A stretch of 64,000 bases of DNA from Lachnospiraceae bacterium (GTDB lineage Bacteria > Bacillota > Clostridia > Lachnospirales > Lachnospiraceae): positions 1 to 64,000 of the forward strand of contig VSOB01000001.1 of assembly GCA_009774625.1 (NCBI GenBank), written 5' to 3'. Shown here piece after piece: positions 43,201-49,596 of the stretch. The notes below the pieces were generated by a model. The model made no database searches. It saw only the letters and a list, made by a program, of their open reading frames with translations, and was not told where the DNA came from. Made by a program: the position numbers and the translations under genes. Within the stretch, counting starts at the first letter, position 1. Each line of letters starts with the position of its first letter.

Positions 43201-43338
43201 ATCTGTGGATGCACGCCGTTTTCCATCCGGACTCTTTTCACTGCGTTTGGAAGAACGTTTCTTCTTTTTCGCTTTTGTATCCTCATCGAGCTCTAATTCC
43301 TCCAGAAAATCGAACTCGTCATCCCTGTTTTTTTTCAT
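40273..43338 (-). CDS. Large membrane-anchored GH25 muramidase with Big_2 domains
   Basis: This 1021-residue protein has, in order: an acidic then strongly Lys/Arg/Ala-rich cytoplasmic tail (about 1-90), one membrane segment (about 105-130), and an acidic Glu/Thr stretch. A Cna-B/prealbumin-like domain like that of the 36880-38130 protein follows, then about ten PEKPTE-type repeats (41923-42132). Next are three Big_2 Ig-like domains, a cell-wall-binding-like repeat (GWQTIDGRTYYYDKDGKPV) and a C-terminal GH25 domain (GIDVSKWNGTIDW, FIDVESSGG, LWQYTSKG). It is probably tethered in the membrane, with the repeats and Ig domains spanning the wall to the muramidase. It is the first gene after the cluster's main promoter. 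Confidence 0.93.
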   Translation of the reverse strand: MKKNRDDEFDFLEELELDEDTKAKKKKRSSKRSEKSPDGKRRASTDKSGGKKPKAASGGAVKSKAAKAKAKAPGASVIHKQKNKANKENVLLTFWQGLCESVSEMSAGDGIVVSTGILVLVLAIVTGSVYVSAKTVDDQVASFAELGEELGAVSVMGESGLIAVTDAQVAAMNAEIIEETEEDETEETEEDETEEDVEDEVLLNLTSVQRDLKIKFMNRAGGKLISGIRFKASVKGPDGKTVTYEDEDKDGIIYKTDMAPGTYEVSIIEVEGLDGYKYSTAPVTVKVKDKIEYKQIDVADEIKTESQINVAAEDTAIQEAETAPALKDTVEWVESTKTPIGSDGKEGSEYEEVDKKDIPDPSLSARARSRFRTLSQVEGSDSLTDQEGTGENGGKPSEGNSSEEKPTETEKPKEPEKPSEPEKPTEPEKPTEPEKPKEPEKPSEPEKPTEPEKPTEPEKPTEPEKPTEPEKPAAKVTKVTISGASDIATGGSVALKAVVEGENLSDSDKGVTWSSSNTSVATVDSSGKVTGTAPGRVTISAVSAKDNSKKAECQITVNKAAVTVTLNQTELTMKVGAASTLTASVSGGSVKWSSDNDKIVKVENGKVTALAEGVANVKAESTEDAKVAAICKVTVTKADALTVTLDAETAKLYTEDKKELKAAATNANGAVTYTFASDKADIAKVEGSGEKGTVTGVAAGEAVITVTAKDASGATATASCKITVTLNPQKDSATKLKDKDGNQLYIKNKKGEYVEAVLADYYTADKFYKKLENIEYKYTGWQTIDGRTYYYDKDGKPVTGEQIIQGAKYVFGSDGALAVNSSSGIMGIDVSKWNGTIDWTAVKNSGVNYAIIRCGYRGSSTGALIQDPKFKANIQGASAAGIKVGVYFFTQAVNEVEAVEEASMVLNLIKGHKLSYPVFIDVESSGGRADGLDKNTRTAAVNAFCKTIQNGGYTAGIYANKTWFESKMNTSALSGYKIWLAQYAAAPSYKATRYDLWQYTSKGKVSGIKGNVDLNLSYLGY
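41923..42132 (-). repeat. 18-bp tandem repeat coding for PEKPTE-type hexapeptides
   Basis: About ten to eleven near-identical 18-bp units encode Glu-Lys-Pro-X-Glu-Pro (X = Thr, Ser or Lys). A higher-order order KEP-SEP-TEP-TEP occurs twice. Units are multiples of three, so copy changes would alter spacer length without shifting the frame. Confidence 0.9.
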
Positions 43339-43445
43339 AACCTCTTTTCCCTTTTCCTCCCTTACTGTTTTTGTTTTCTATCCGCATCCCCTTTCCGGCG
43401 ATATCCCCCATCGCCGGAAGAGGCCCTCTTGTCTTTGGTGAGTTA

Positions 43446-43468
43446 TGTTAACCAACCGTTGTTTAACA
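43446..43468. promoter_or_regulatory. Operator-like palindrome just past the cluster promoter
   Basis: TGTTAACCAAC-C-GTTGTTTAACA is a 23-bp palindrome with a single mismatch per arm. It covers about +4 to +26 of the predicted transcript, a classic repressor position. Half-site TGTTAAC resembles part of the Rex site, but the spacing does not fit, so the regulator is unknown. Confidence 0.55.
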
Positions 43469-43478
43469 ATTCTGTAGC

Positions 43479-43507
43479 ATTATACCATCAAAAAATCCGA
43501 ACTTCAA
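43479..43507 (-). promoter_or_regulatory. Main promoter of the polysaccharide cluster
   Basis: On the minus strand TTGAAG (43502-43507), a 17-bp spacer and a perfect TATAAT (43479-43484), with TGG making an extended -10. No other clear promoter was found over the next 20 kb on this strand, so it may drive much of the cluster. Confidence 0.8.
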
Positions 43508-43600
43508 GAAAAATCGGTACTTTCCATCAACTTCCAACAAAATCCGACCCCCATTTTAACCTGGACGCGTTTTTTGTCGTTCGAATTATTTTGCAGCTTA

Positions 43601-43629
43601 TTGACTTCTTTTGGGAGAAATGCCAGAAT
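43601..43629 (+). promoter_or_regulatory. Possible promoter of the zinc-ribbon gene
   Basis: TTGACT (43601-43606), a 17-bp spacer ending in TGC, and CAGAAT (43624-43629). The -35 is good; the -10 is weak but extended. Confidence 0.45.
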
Positions 43630-43656
43630 AACAGCAGGAGGCAGGAGGATCTTGTT

Positions 43657-43899
43657 ATGATGTATATGCACTTTTGTAAAAACTGCAACCATATCCATAT
43701 ACTGAACGGTCACAAAACAAACTGTCCCGGCTGCGGCGCCTCTCTTGTGGAGCTCTCCATCACCTTTCAGGAATACTCCGCCATGAACGCCGACGACCGG
43801 GCTGCCTTTCAGAACCGATGCAACGACACACAACAGCTGGAAAAACTGCGCTGTATCTACCGATTTGGAAAATATGCGAAACGAGACCCGGTTTTATAG
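43657..43899 (+). CDS. Small zinc-ribbon protein
   Basis: This 80-residue protein starts MMYMHFCKNCNHIHILNG and has two Cys pairs (CKNC and CPGC, about 15 residues apart) that should bind one zinc ion. An acidic helical part (EYSAMNADDRAAFQNRC) and a basic tail follow. The ATG at 43657 has AGGAGG 8 bases upstream; the frame is open far upstream, but without a site. It may be a small nucleic-acid- or protein-binding protein. I do not know its function, and it does not clearly belong to the glycan clusters on either side. Confidence 0.8.
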   Translation: MMYMHFCKNCNHIHILNGHKTNCPGCGASLVELSITFQEYSAMNADDRAAFQNRCNDTQQLEKLRCIYRFGKYAKRDPVL

Positions 43900-43915
43900 G
43901 CCCGGTCTTTTATGC
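43884..43915 (+). terminator. Weak terminator overlapping the zinc-ribbon stop codon
   Basis: AGACC (43884-43888) pairs with GGTCT (43904-43908) plus two further pairs past a mismatch, followed by TTTAT on the plus strand. The stem is short. Confidence 0.4.
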
Positions 43916-43927
43916 ATCCATTCATAA

Positions 43928-44263
43928 TTATATATAAAACACAAAAATCCCGGCCAGTATACAGACTGTCCCCAACGCTTTTTTGCGGGTAATCCGTTCC
44001 CCGAAAAATATACGGCTGAAAAACAGAACCAATACATAACCCAGAGATTCTATGACCGGGCCGTTTTTATAATCCATACCACGAAATGCAAGAATCGTCA
44101 GGAACATAGACAGAAACAGCAGTACGTATCCTCCCGCCACATAAGGATTGACATATTCCCGCAGCCAGGAAGCGTGCTTCTTCATCGCACTCTTTTTCAG
44201 CAAAAGCTGGGATATGGATGCAACCGTAACCGACACGATATACAGACAATAATAAACATTCAT
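43928..44263 (-). CDS. Small EamA/SMR-like membrane protein, ArnF-like partner
   Basis: This 111-residue protein has four membrane helices and the DMT/SMR pattern, with SVTVASISQLLLKKSAMKK in helix 1 and ESLGYVLVLFFSRIFFGERI before the last helix. ArnE/ArnF are half-size proteins that pair to flip undecaprenyl-phosphate-sugar. Its ATG overlaps the stop of the next upstream gene by 4 bases, so the two are made together. A role in lipid-linked sugar flipping is an inference from this pairing and the glycan genes around it. Confidence 0.78.
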   Translation of the reverse strand: MNVYYCLYIVSVTVASISQLLLKKSAMKKHASWLREYVNPYVAGGYVLLFLSMFLTILAFRGMDYKNGPVIESLGYVLVLFFSRIFFGERITRKKALGTVCILAGIFVFYI

Positions 44264-44625
44264 CTTTCCTTCTCCTCCATATCCAGATTGATCATCACCG
44301 TACCTGTCAGGACAAGCAAAATCCCTGTCACATTCTGCACCGTGATCTGATCATGAAACAGAAACACCGCCCACAGCAGCGACCAGACCAGTACCATAGC
44401 CCGATTGGCATACGCCACGGACAGCTCAAAGCGTTTAATCATCTGCTGCCAGAGTATGGCATACACACCCAGGATCACAAATTCCACTCCGTAAAACAGA
44501 CAGAATTTCCATGAAAGAAGCGGCTGGGAAGCTGCCATCTTGGCTGCAATCCCGGAACCCGTGTATATAATGATGACAACCTGTAAAAAAAGAATGTCTT
44601 TGATTTTAATTTTTTCCTTTGACAT
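44260..44625 (-). CDS. Small EamA/SMR-like membrane protein, ArnE-like partner
   Basis: This 121-residue protein has four membrane helices. Helix 1 contains YTGSGIAAKMAASQPLLS, and LSVAYANRAMVLVWSLLWAV followed by VTGILLVLTGTVMINLD form the family pattern. It is the first gene of a two-gene unit with its own promoter (44656-44683). Together with the following protein it has the look of a heterodimeric DMT-type flippase. A plain drug/metabolite exporter cannot be excluded. Confidence 0.78.
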   Translation of the reverse strand: MSKEKIKIKDILFLQVVIIIYTGSGIAAKMAASQPLLSWKFCLFYGVEFVILGVYAILWQQMIKRFELSVAYANRAMVLVWSLLWAVFLFHDQITVQNVTGILLVLTGTVMINLDMEEKER

Positions 44626-44655
44626 ATAGAACTCTTTTCCTTGCGTGTTTTTTTC

Positions 44656-44683
44656 ATTATACTATGTTGTAATTTTTAGTCAA
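44656..44683 (-). promoter_or_regulatory. Promoter of the small transporter pair
   Basis: On the minus strand TTGACT (44678-44683), a 16-bp spacer and a perfect TATAAT (44656-44661), about 30 bases before the start codon. Confidence 0.75.
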
Positions 44684-44889
44684 TTACGATTTACTATTTT
44701 ATGTTTTACCTGTAAAAGCACCAACGCCTCTTTCCGATGATCGATGTGCAAATCTGAGTTGGTTTATCGTATGGTAATGACCATTAAAAATCCAGAACAT
44801 CTGATTTACAGACTTTTCTGTGCCTTCATGGATAACCATGCCCATAATCCCCCAACACATACGTTTCTTATAATTTCCCGATTCTTAAA

Positions 44890-44918
44890 TTGATAATATA
44901 TGGCAATTGTAATATAAT
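44890..44918 (+). promoter_or_regulatory. Promoter of the GtrII-like/SGNH operon
   Basis: TTGATA (44890-44895), a 17-bp spacer and a perfect TATAAT (44913-44918). The leader that follows is about 136 bases. Confidence 0.8.
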
Positions 44919-44924
44919 AAGGCA

Positions 44925-45060
44925 ATAACTCAAACGGATTTGCGCAGGATTTCTTAGTGAGCCGTCAGAAGTACAACAAGTAAGCTGCCTGAGCATAACT
45001 GTATAGCGGCTTTCGCCCTCCAAATCCCAAAACCACTACGTCTACAGGAGGTTTCCGCCT
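44925..45060 (+). promoter_or_regulatory. Structured 5' leader, candidate RNA regulator
   Basis: GGATTTG (44936-44942) pairs with CAAATCC (45021-45027), closing a domain. Inside it AGCCG (44960-44964) pairs with CGGCT (45007-45011), competing with a local GGC-TTTC-GCC hairpin. The ribosome binding site AGGAGG itself can pair with CCGCCT just before the ATG. I do not recognise a known riboswitch class. Regulation through hiding the ribosome binding site is an inference. Confidence 0.45.
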
Positions 45061-46623
45061 ATGTTTTCCATAAAAAGTCCTTCGGAATATCTGGATGATC
45101 TGAAAGGCCGTCTGACAAAAGAGCAGAAAACGGCTTTTTTATCCGTGTTTATCATCGGCTTTTTCTGTCATCTGTTTATTTTAACCAATTCCATGTACAA
45201 TAATGACGACATACGCAATCTTTATGCGACGCAGGACCGGACCGATCTGGGCCGCTGGCTGCTCCCCTATGCGGCAGGGCTGTCCTCTTTCTTTAGTCTG
45301 CCCATTGTCAACGGTATCCTGTCTCTTTTGTTTCTCTCTCTGACAGGCATGGTGCTGGTCCGTATATTTGATCTGCACAACAGGTATGGTATCCTGCTGA
45401 TTTCCGGCATTCTGGCCGTCTTTCCTTCGGTGGCATGTATTTTTGCCTATATGTTTACCGCAGACGCCTATTTTATAAGCTGTTTTCTTGCGGCGCTTTC
45501 CGTTTACTTTGTAACGCGGATCAAACACCGCCGACTCTGGATTGCCGGTGCAGTCTGTCTCTGCTGTAGTGTGGGCATCTATCAGGCCTATCTGACCTTT
45601 GTGCTTTTGCTGCTCCTGCTCTTTTTCCTGCTGGCGCTGCTGCAGCCTGCCCAGTACACGCAGAAAGATATTGTTTCTCTGCTGATCCGCTATGTTCTGA
45701 TGCTGGGAAGCGGTATGGCCGCCTATTATCTCTTTCTGATTGCAGCACTCCGCATCAAGCAGACTGCCCTGAGCTCCTATCAGGGAGTCGATCAGAGCGC
45801 CGCCTTTTCGCTCCATGATATCAAGTCCCGCATTGTACTGATCTATCGGGATTTTATACAGCGGTTTCGTACCGGAGAGATTCTGGCCTTTAACCGGTGG
45901 ATACAGATCGCTTCCCTTGTCTGCGTACTTCTGTTGGCTGTCCTTGTCTGCACACTCTTTCTCAAAAACCGTGTGTTTGCCAGCCCCCTGCGCAGTATAC
46001 TTCTGGTACTTGCTGCCGCGGTCCTGCCGATGTGCGCCAATACGATCTACCTGATTTCAGCAGATGTGAATTATCATACACTGATGCGCCATTCCTGGTG
46101 CCTGCTGTTTATCGCCCCGGTGATCTTTTCTGAAAAGGCAGCCCCCCTTTTTCGGCTGTCTCTGCAGCGGCTTCTGGAATGGATTTCATTTGCCGCAGTG
46201 TTCCTGGCCATGTGGAGTTTTATCCTGCTTTCCAATATCGCCTATTTTAATATGAACTTTCGCTATGAAAAAACTTATGCATTATGTATAAAAATAATGG
46301 ACAGAATAGAACAGTCCCCGGACTACGACAAAGACAGGCCCCTTGCCCTGATCGGCAATTACAGCAAAACCTATAAAATGGAAGAGACCGTCGATCTGCT
46401 GGAACCCATGACCGGTATGAAAGGCCCGCGGGTGTTTGGCGGCACCAGCCGGGCATATCTGCCCTTTTTCCAGAACTGTCTGGGAGAAGATATCACGGTT
46501 GTCACCCCCCAGGAGGAAGCAGCGCTGCAGGCCACACCCGAATTTCAGGAAATGCCCCGTTTCCCTCATGACGGTTCCATCCGTGTGATCAATGGCGTCA
46601 CTGTTATCAAGCTGAATGATTAA
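45061..46623 (+). CDS. GtrII-like polytopic glucosyltransferase
   Basis: This 520-residue membrane protein has roughly ten helices and a cytoplasmic start. The extracytoplasmic motif NNDDIRNLYATQDRTDLGRW after helix 1 matches the acidic first loop of GtrII-type transferases, which move glucose from a lipid carrier onto surface glycans. FAYMFTADAYFISCFLA and SVGIYQAYL are further family-like blocks. The C-terminal 130 residues are soluble. AGGAGG lies 9 bases before the ATG but may be paired. The next gene starts 20 bases after its stop and is surely co-transcribed. Confidence 0.75.
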   Translation: MFSIKSPSEYLDDLKGRLTKEQKTAFLSVFIIGFFCHLFILTNSMYNNDDIRNLYATQDRTDLGRWLLPYAAGLSSFFSLPIVNGILSLLFLSLTGMVLVRIFDLHNRYGILLISGILAVFPSVACIFAYMFTADAYFISCFLAALSVYFVTRIKHRRLWIAGAVCLCCSVGIYQAYLTFVLLLLLLFFLLALLQPAQYTQKDIVSLLIRYVLMLGSGMAAYYLFLIAALRIKQTALSSYQGVDQSAAFSLHDIKSRIVLIYRDFIQRFRTGEILAFNRWIQIASLVCVLLLAVLVCTLFLKNRVFASPLRSILLVLAAAVLPMCANTIYLISADVNYHTLMRHSWCLLFIAPVIFSEKAAPLFRLSLQRLLEWISFAAVFLAMWSFILLSNIAYFNMNFRYEKTYALCIKIMDRIEQSPDYDKDRPLALIGNYSKTYKMEETVDLLEPMTGMKGPRVFGGTSRAYLPFFQNCLGEDITVVTPQEEAALQATPEFQEMPRFPHDGSIRVINGVTVIKLND

Positions 46624-46643
46624 TCCCCACAGGAGATTTGTAT

Positions 46644-48089
46644 ATGAATGATGAACGCAACAGACCCGAACTGGATATGATTTCCATTGTCCCGTCCCAG
46701 GACCCGGATGGACAGACCAGACCTCAAATGACGGCAGAAACCAAAGATGCGGACACCTCCCATGAGCCGGAACTTGATAAGTCCCCTTCCGAAGAGCCGC
46801 ATGCCTCCCATCCTGCTGCCGGTAAAACCGGCACACAAAAAAACGGCGCCAAAAAGCCGGGCGCAGGAAAAAGCAAAACCGCCTCCGGAAAAACGTCGGA
46901 TACGGCCAAACCCGAAATCAAAAAGTCAGATCCAGGCAGAAACAAAGCCGGCGCAGGAAAGCCGGGTACCTCAAAATCCGGCGCCAAAAAACCAGGCGCA
47001 GGAAAAAGCAAAACCGCTGCCGGGAAAACAGCCCGGTCAGAGACAGGCTCCCGAAAGAGCAAAAGCACAGGCGCACAGACGACAGGCAAATCCGGCAAAA
47101 AAACAAGCGGCAAATCTGCCGCATCAAAAAACAAACGCTTTCAGCGTCCCCCTGTATCCTATATCCATATCGGCATCATCAGCGCCATCCTGCTGATCGG
47201 CATCATAGGTGTCATCCGGCTTTCCATCTGGAACAGGGGGCAGGAATCTGACTACGATCCAAATGAAGATACCAGCGAATTTGATGTGGAATCAGAGGAC
47301 TATATCGTCGCTGCAGATTCCGAGATGCTCGCTCAGCAGGCAGATGACGGTGTGACCACCATCCTCCTTCTGGGCAATGATTCACTGGCCGAAACAAGAG
47401 GCCAGGCCGACAGCATCGGAATGCAGGTGGAGGAAATGACCGGCGGAAAGGTATATGATGCCAGCCTGAAAAATACCTATCTTTCTGTAAAAAATGCAAC
47501 CTACGACGAATCCTATCAGGCGGATGTATTCAGTCTGTACTGGATGGTTTACTGTATTACGGCACAGGATTTTACCCTGCTGGAGGACAATGCCCGTTCC
47601 TGGGAGGGGGATGAGGATGCGGCAGAAATCGTGGATATGCTGAAAACGCTGGATATGAGTCAGGTGGATGTGATTACCATAATGTATGATTATCATGATT
47701 ATGAGGATAAGCGGCTTCTGGTCGGCCCTTATGACGATACCATAGCAGCCTCCTGCTGCGGCTGTCTCTGGCAGTCTGTTAATCTGATCCAGCAAACCTA
47801 TCCCCACATTCGTGTGATCGTATCCTCTCCTTATTTTGCCTGTGTGCAGGATGAAAACGGAGAAATCCAGCCCGGCAGCATTCTGAATCTGGGACAGGGC
47901 ACACTGGCAGCTTATATGATCGCCTATAAAAACATTGCAACGGCTACTGCCGTTTCCTTTATCGACCATTATCTGGGAACCATCAATGAGGATAATTATG
48001 AGGCTTATCTGGAAGAGGACAAAGCACACCTGAACGCAGAAGGGCGCAAAATCATAGCCAGAAGGATCGCTGACTTTATCGGCTCCTGA
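46644..48089 (+). CDS. Membrane-anchored SGNH/GDSL-like protein with basic repeat tail
   Basis: This 481-residue protein starts with about 160 cytoplasmic residues, mostly Lys/Ala/Gly/Ser/Pro repeats in which GAKKPGAGKSKTA occurs twice. One membrane segment (IHIGIISAILLIGIIGVI) follows, then an extracellular SGNH-like domain. ILLLGNDSLAE fits the GDS block and DKAHLNAEGRKII the DxxH block. These proteins often transfer or remove acetyl groups on glycans. ATG 46644 is used (AGGAG 8 bases upstream), not the TTG two codons before. It ends in a 14-base tail-to-tail overlap with the flippase gene. Confidence 0.72.
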   Translation: MNDERNRPELDMISIVPSQDPDGQTRPQMTAETKDADTSHEPELDKSPSEEPHASHPAAGKTGTQKNGAKKPGAGKSKTASGKTSDTAKPEIKKSDPGRNKAGAGKPGTSKSGAKKPGAGKSKTAAGKTARSETGSRKSKSTGAQTTGKSGKKTSGKSAASKNKRFQRPPVSYIHIGIISAILLIGIIGVIRLSIWNRGQESDYDPNEDTSEFDVESEDYIVAADSEMLAQQADDGVTTILLLGNDSLAETRGQADSIGMQVEEMTGGKVYDASLKNTYLSVKNATYDESYQADVFSLYWMVYCITAQDFTLLEDNARSWEGDEDAAEIVDMLKTLDMSQVDVITIMYDYHDYEDKRLLVGPYDDTIAASCCGCLWQSVNLIQQTYPHIRVIVSSPYFACVQDENGEIQPGSILNLGQGTLAAYMIAYKNIATATAVSFIDHYLGTINEDNYEAYLEEDKAHLNAEGRKIIARRIADFIGS

Positions 48090-49497
48090 TCCTTCCAGGC
48101 AAATCCAGCTTCCATGCGGCTGCGCCGGCCAATATCAGATAAAAGACCCCGCACAGTCCGGCCAGTACAAAAAAATTACCGATCTGCACTTTGCGGAAAA
48201 ATATCAGCAAACTCACATACGCTGCCGCATTGCCGGCAAGCAGCAGCGTATGTTTTTTTTGCCAGAAAGTGCCGAAGATGCGCACCACACATACACCGGA
48301 AACGAGCATTCCGCCTCCGGCGGCGATCCATGTGGCTGCCGCCGTTCCCGTAAGGGAATACTGCTTCGTCAAAATCACACACAGCACGGCCTGCACTGCC
48401 AGCATACCAATAGAAAGACCCGCCAGCAGCTTTTTCTGATCGGCAGCCGAAAGAATCATGGAAAAGATCAGCGTCATGCCCAGAAACGCGATGGCAAAGA
48501 TCAGCAGCGCCAGAGCATTTTCGCCTCTGCGATAGCTGGGCCGGTAGAAAAGCCCCAGAATATGTCCGGAAGCGGCTGAAACCACTGCCACAACAGGCAG
48601 TATAAAGCCCAGCACCAGACTGATCACATCTGCGATTTTCTCTCTTGCCTCCCCTATTCTGCCCTGAATATAGCTTCCGGTAATGACCGGGAGCACCACC
48701 GTATAAAATGCAGTCAGAAGGTAATAGGGAATTTTGGCAAAATTAGCCACCCCCGTGTAATAGCCAACGATCTCATTGTCTCCGGATACCCGTTTCAAAA
48801 TCAGCGTATCCAGATTCATCATAAAGGTGGACGCCCCGAACAGCAGCAGATAGCTGGCAGCAGTCCTGGCATATTCCCCTTTGGGCATTCTGGAGGAAGC
48901 GCTGTGAAATGCAGGACGGATCTGTCCCACACGGAACATCGAAAACAGAGAAATCACCACTGCCGCAAACAAAAAGCCCATCTGCGTTGCCAGAATCGCA
49001 TCCTCAAAGACAAACAGCACGGCCGGAATCACGCTCAGTTTCAGAATCGGATAGACGATCCCGGTTCCCGCCTCTGCCCGAAACGCTTTATGACCGTTTA
49101 AAATACCCAGCATCAGAGAATAAAGTCCGGTAAAGGGCAGCAGAAATGCCAGATTACGGATGTAAGGGATAAGCGAAGCATCTCCCAGCATATTTCCGAT
49201 CAACGGAGCGCCCAGATAGGTGCCGCCGAAAAAAAGCAATACAATGGCTGTCTGAAACAGCAGTCCGGTCCGGATCAGATCTCTTTCTTCGTATTGGTTC
49301 ATGGAAATGGCCTTTGCCATCCCCTGTCTGACACCGTCTGTAAAAAAGATATATTCAAAATTCATGATGGTAATAATGGTTCCCACCACGCCATACTCTG
49401 CCTCCGGCAGATAACGCCCCAGAAAAAAGTGCATCGTATAGCTTCCCACCACAAACGACAGTTTGCTGCATAAATGAAGAATGATTCCTAAGTACAT
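48076..49497 (-). CDS. Wzx-type polysaccharide flippase
   Basis: This 473-residue protein has 12-14 membrane helices in the pattern of the MOP superfamily oligosaccharide flippases: YLGIILHLCSKLSFVVGSY at the start, LPEAEYGVVGTIITIMN in the first loop, FYRPSYRRGENALALL and SLTGTAAATWIAAGGG later. It would move lipid-linked glycan units across the membrane. ATG 49497 has AAAGGA upstream; the frame stays open to 50064, but that part is antisense to the GT4 gene and is not protein-like. It is divergent from that gene. It provides a second export route beside Wzm/Wzt. Confidence 0.9.
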   Translation of the reverse strand: MYLGIILHLCSKLSFVVGSYTMHFFLGRYLPEAEYGVVGTIITIMNFEYIFFTDGVRQGMAKAISMNQYEERDLIRTGLLFQTAIVLLFFGGTYLGAPLIGNMLGDASLIPYIRNLAFLLPFTGLYSLMLGILNGHKAFRAEAGTGIVYPILKLSVIPAVLFVFEDAILATQMGFLFAAVVISLFSMFRVGQIRPAFHSASSRMPKGEYARTAASYLLLFGASTFMMNLDTLILKRVSGDNEIVGYYTGVANFAKIPYYLLTAFYTVVLPVITGSYIQGRIGEAREKIADVISLVLGFILPVVAVVSAASGHILGLFYRPSYRRGENALALLIFAIAFLGMTLIFSMILSAADQKKLLAGLSIGMLAVQAVLCVILTKQYSLTGTAAATWIAAGGGMLVSGVCVVRIFGTFWQKKHTLLLAGNAAAYVSLLIFFRKVQIGNFFVLAGLCGVFYLILAGAAAWKLDLPGRIRSR

Positions 49498-49543
49498 ACA
49501 ATTCCTTTCTTCGGAAAAATTAATACAGAATGTGCTTTTTACG

Positions 49544-49572
49544 TTTACTGCATTTTTACTTTTTATTATAAT
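49544..49572 (+). promoter_or_regulatory. Promoter of the GT4 gene
   Basis: TTTACT (49544-49549), a 17-bp spacer and a perfect TATAAT (49567-49572), about 25 bases before the start codon, which gives a very short leader. Confidence 0.7.
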
Positions 49573-49596
49573 ACTATGCAAGGAGGCAAAAGCATC

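Larger units (their letters stand above)
43339..43656. other. Divergent intergenic region heading the polysaccharide cluster
   Basis: These 318 bases hold the minus-strand promoter and operator-like palindrome of the large GH25 gene and, further right, a weaker plus-strand promoter for the zinc-ribbon gene. The predicted leader of the GH25 transcript is about 130 bases and has GATATC-rich short repeats around 43400. No small gene is convincing. Confidence 0.5.
44626..45060. other. Divergent intergenic region with two promoters
   Basis: These 435 bases contain the minus-strand promoter of the transporter pair (44656-44683), a middle stretch (about 44684-44889) where I see no gene or clear signal, the plus-strand promoter (44890-44918), and a long structured leader (44919-45060). 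Confidence 0.6.

Noticed and set aside
43446..43468. Rex operator at the polysaccharide cluster promoter
   Set aside because: Half-sites look alike, but Rex needs TTGTTAA-N4-TTAACAA spacing; here the arms and centre differ, so only a generic operator is proposed.
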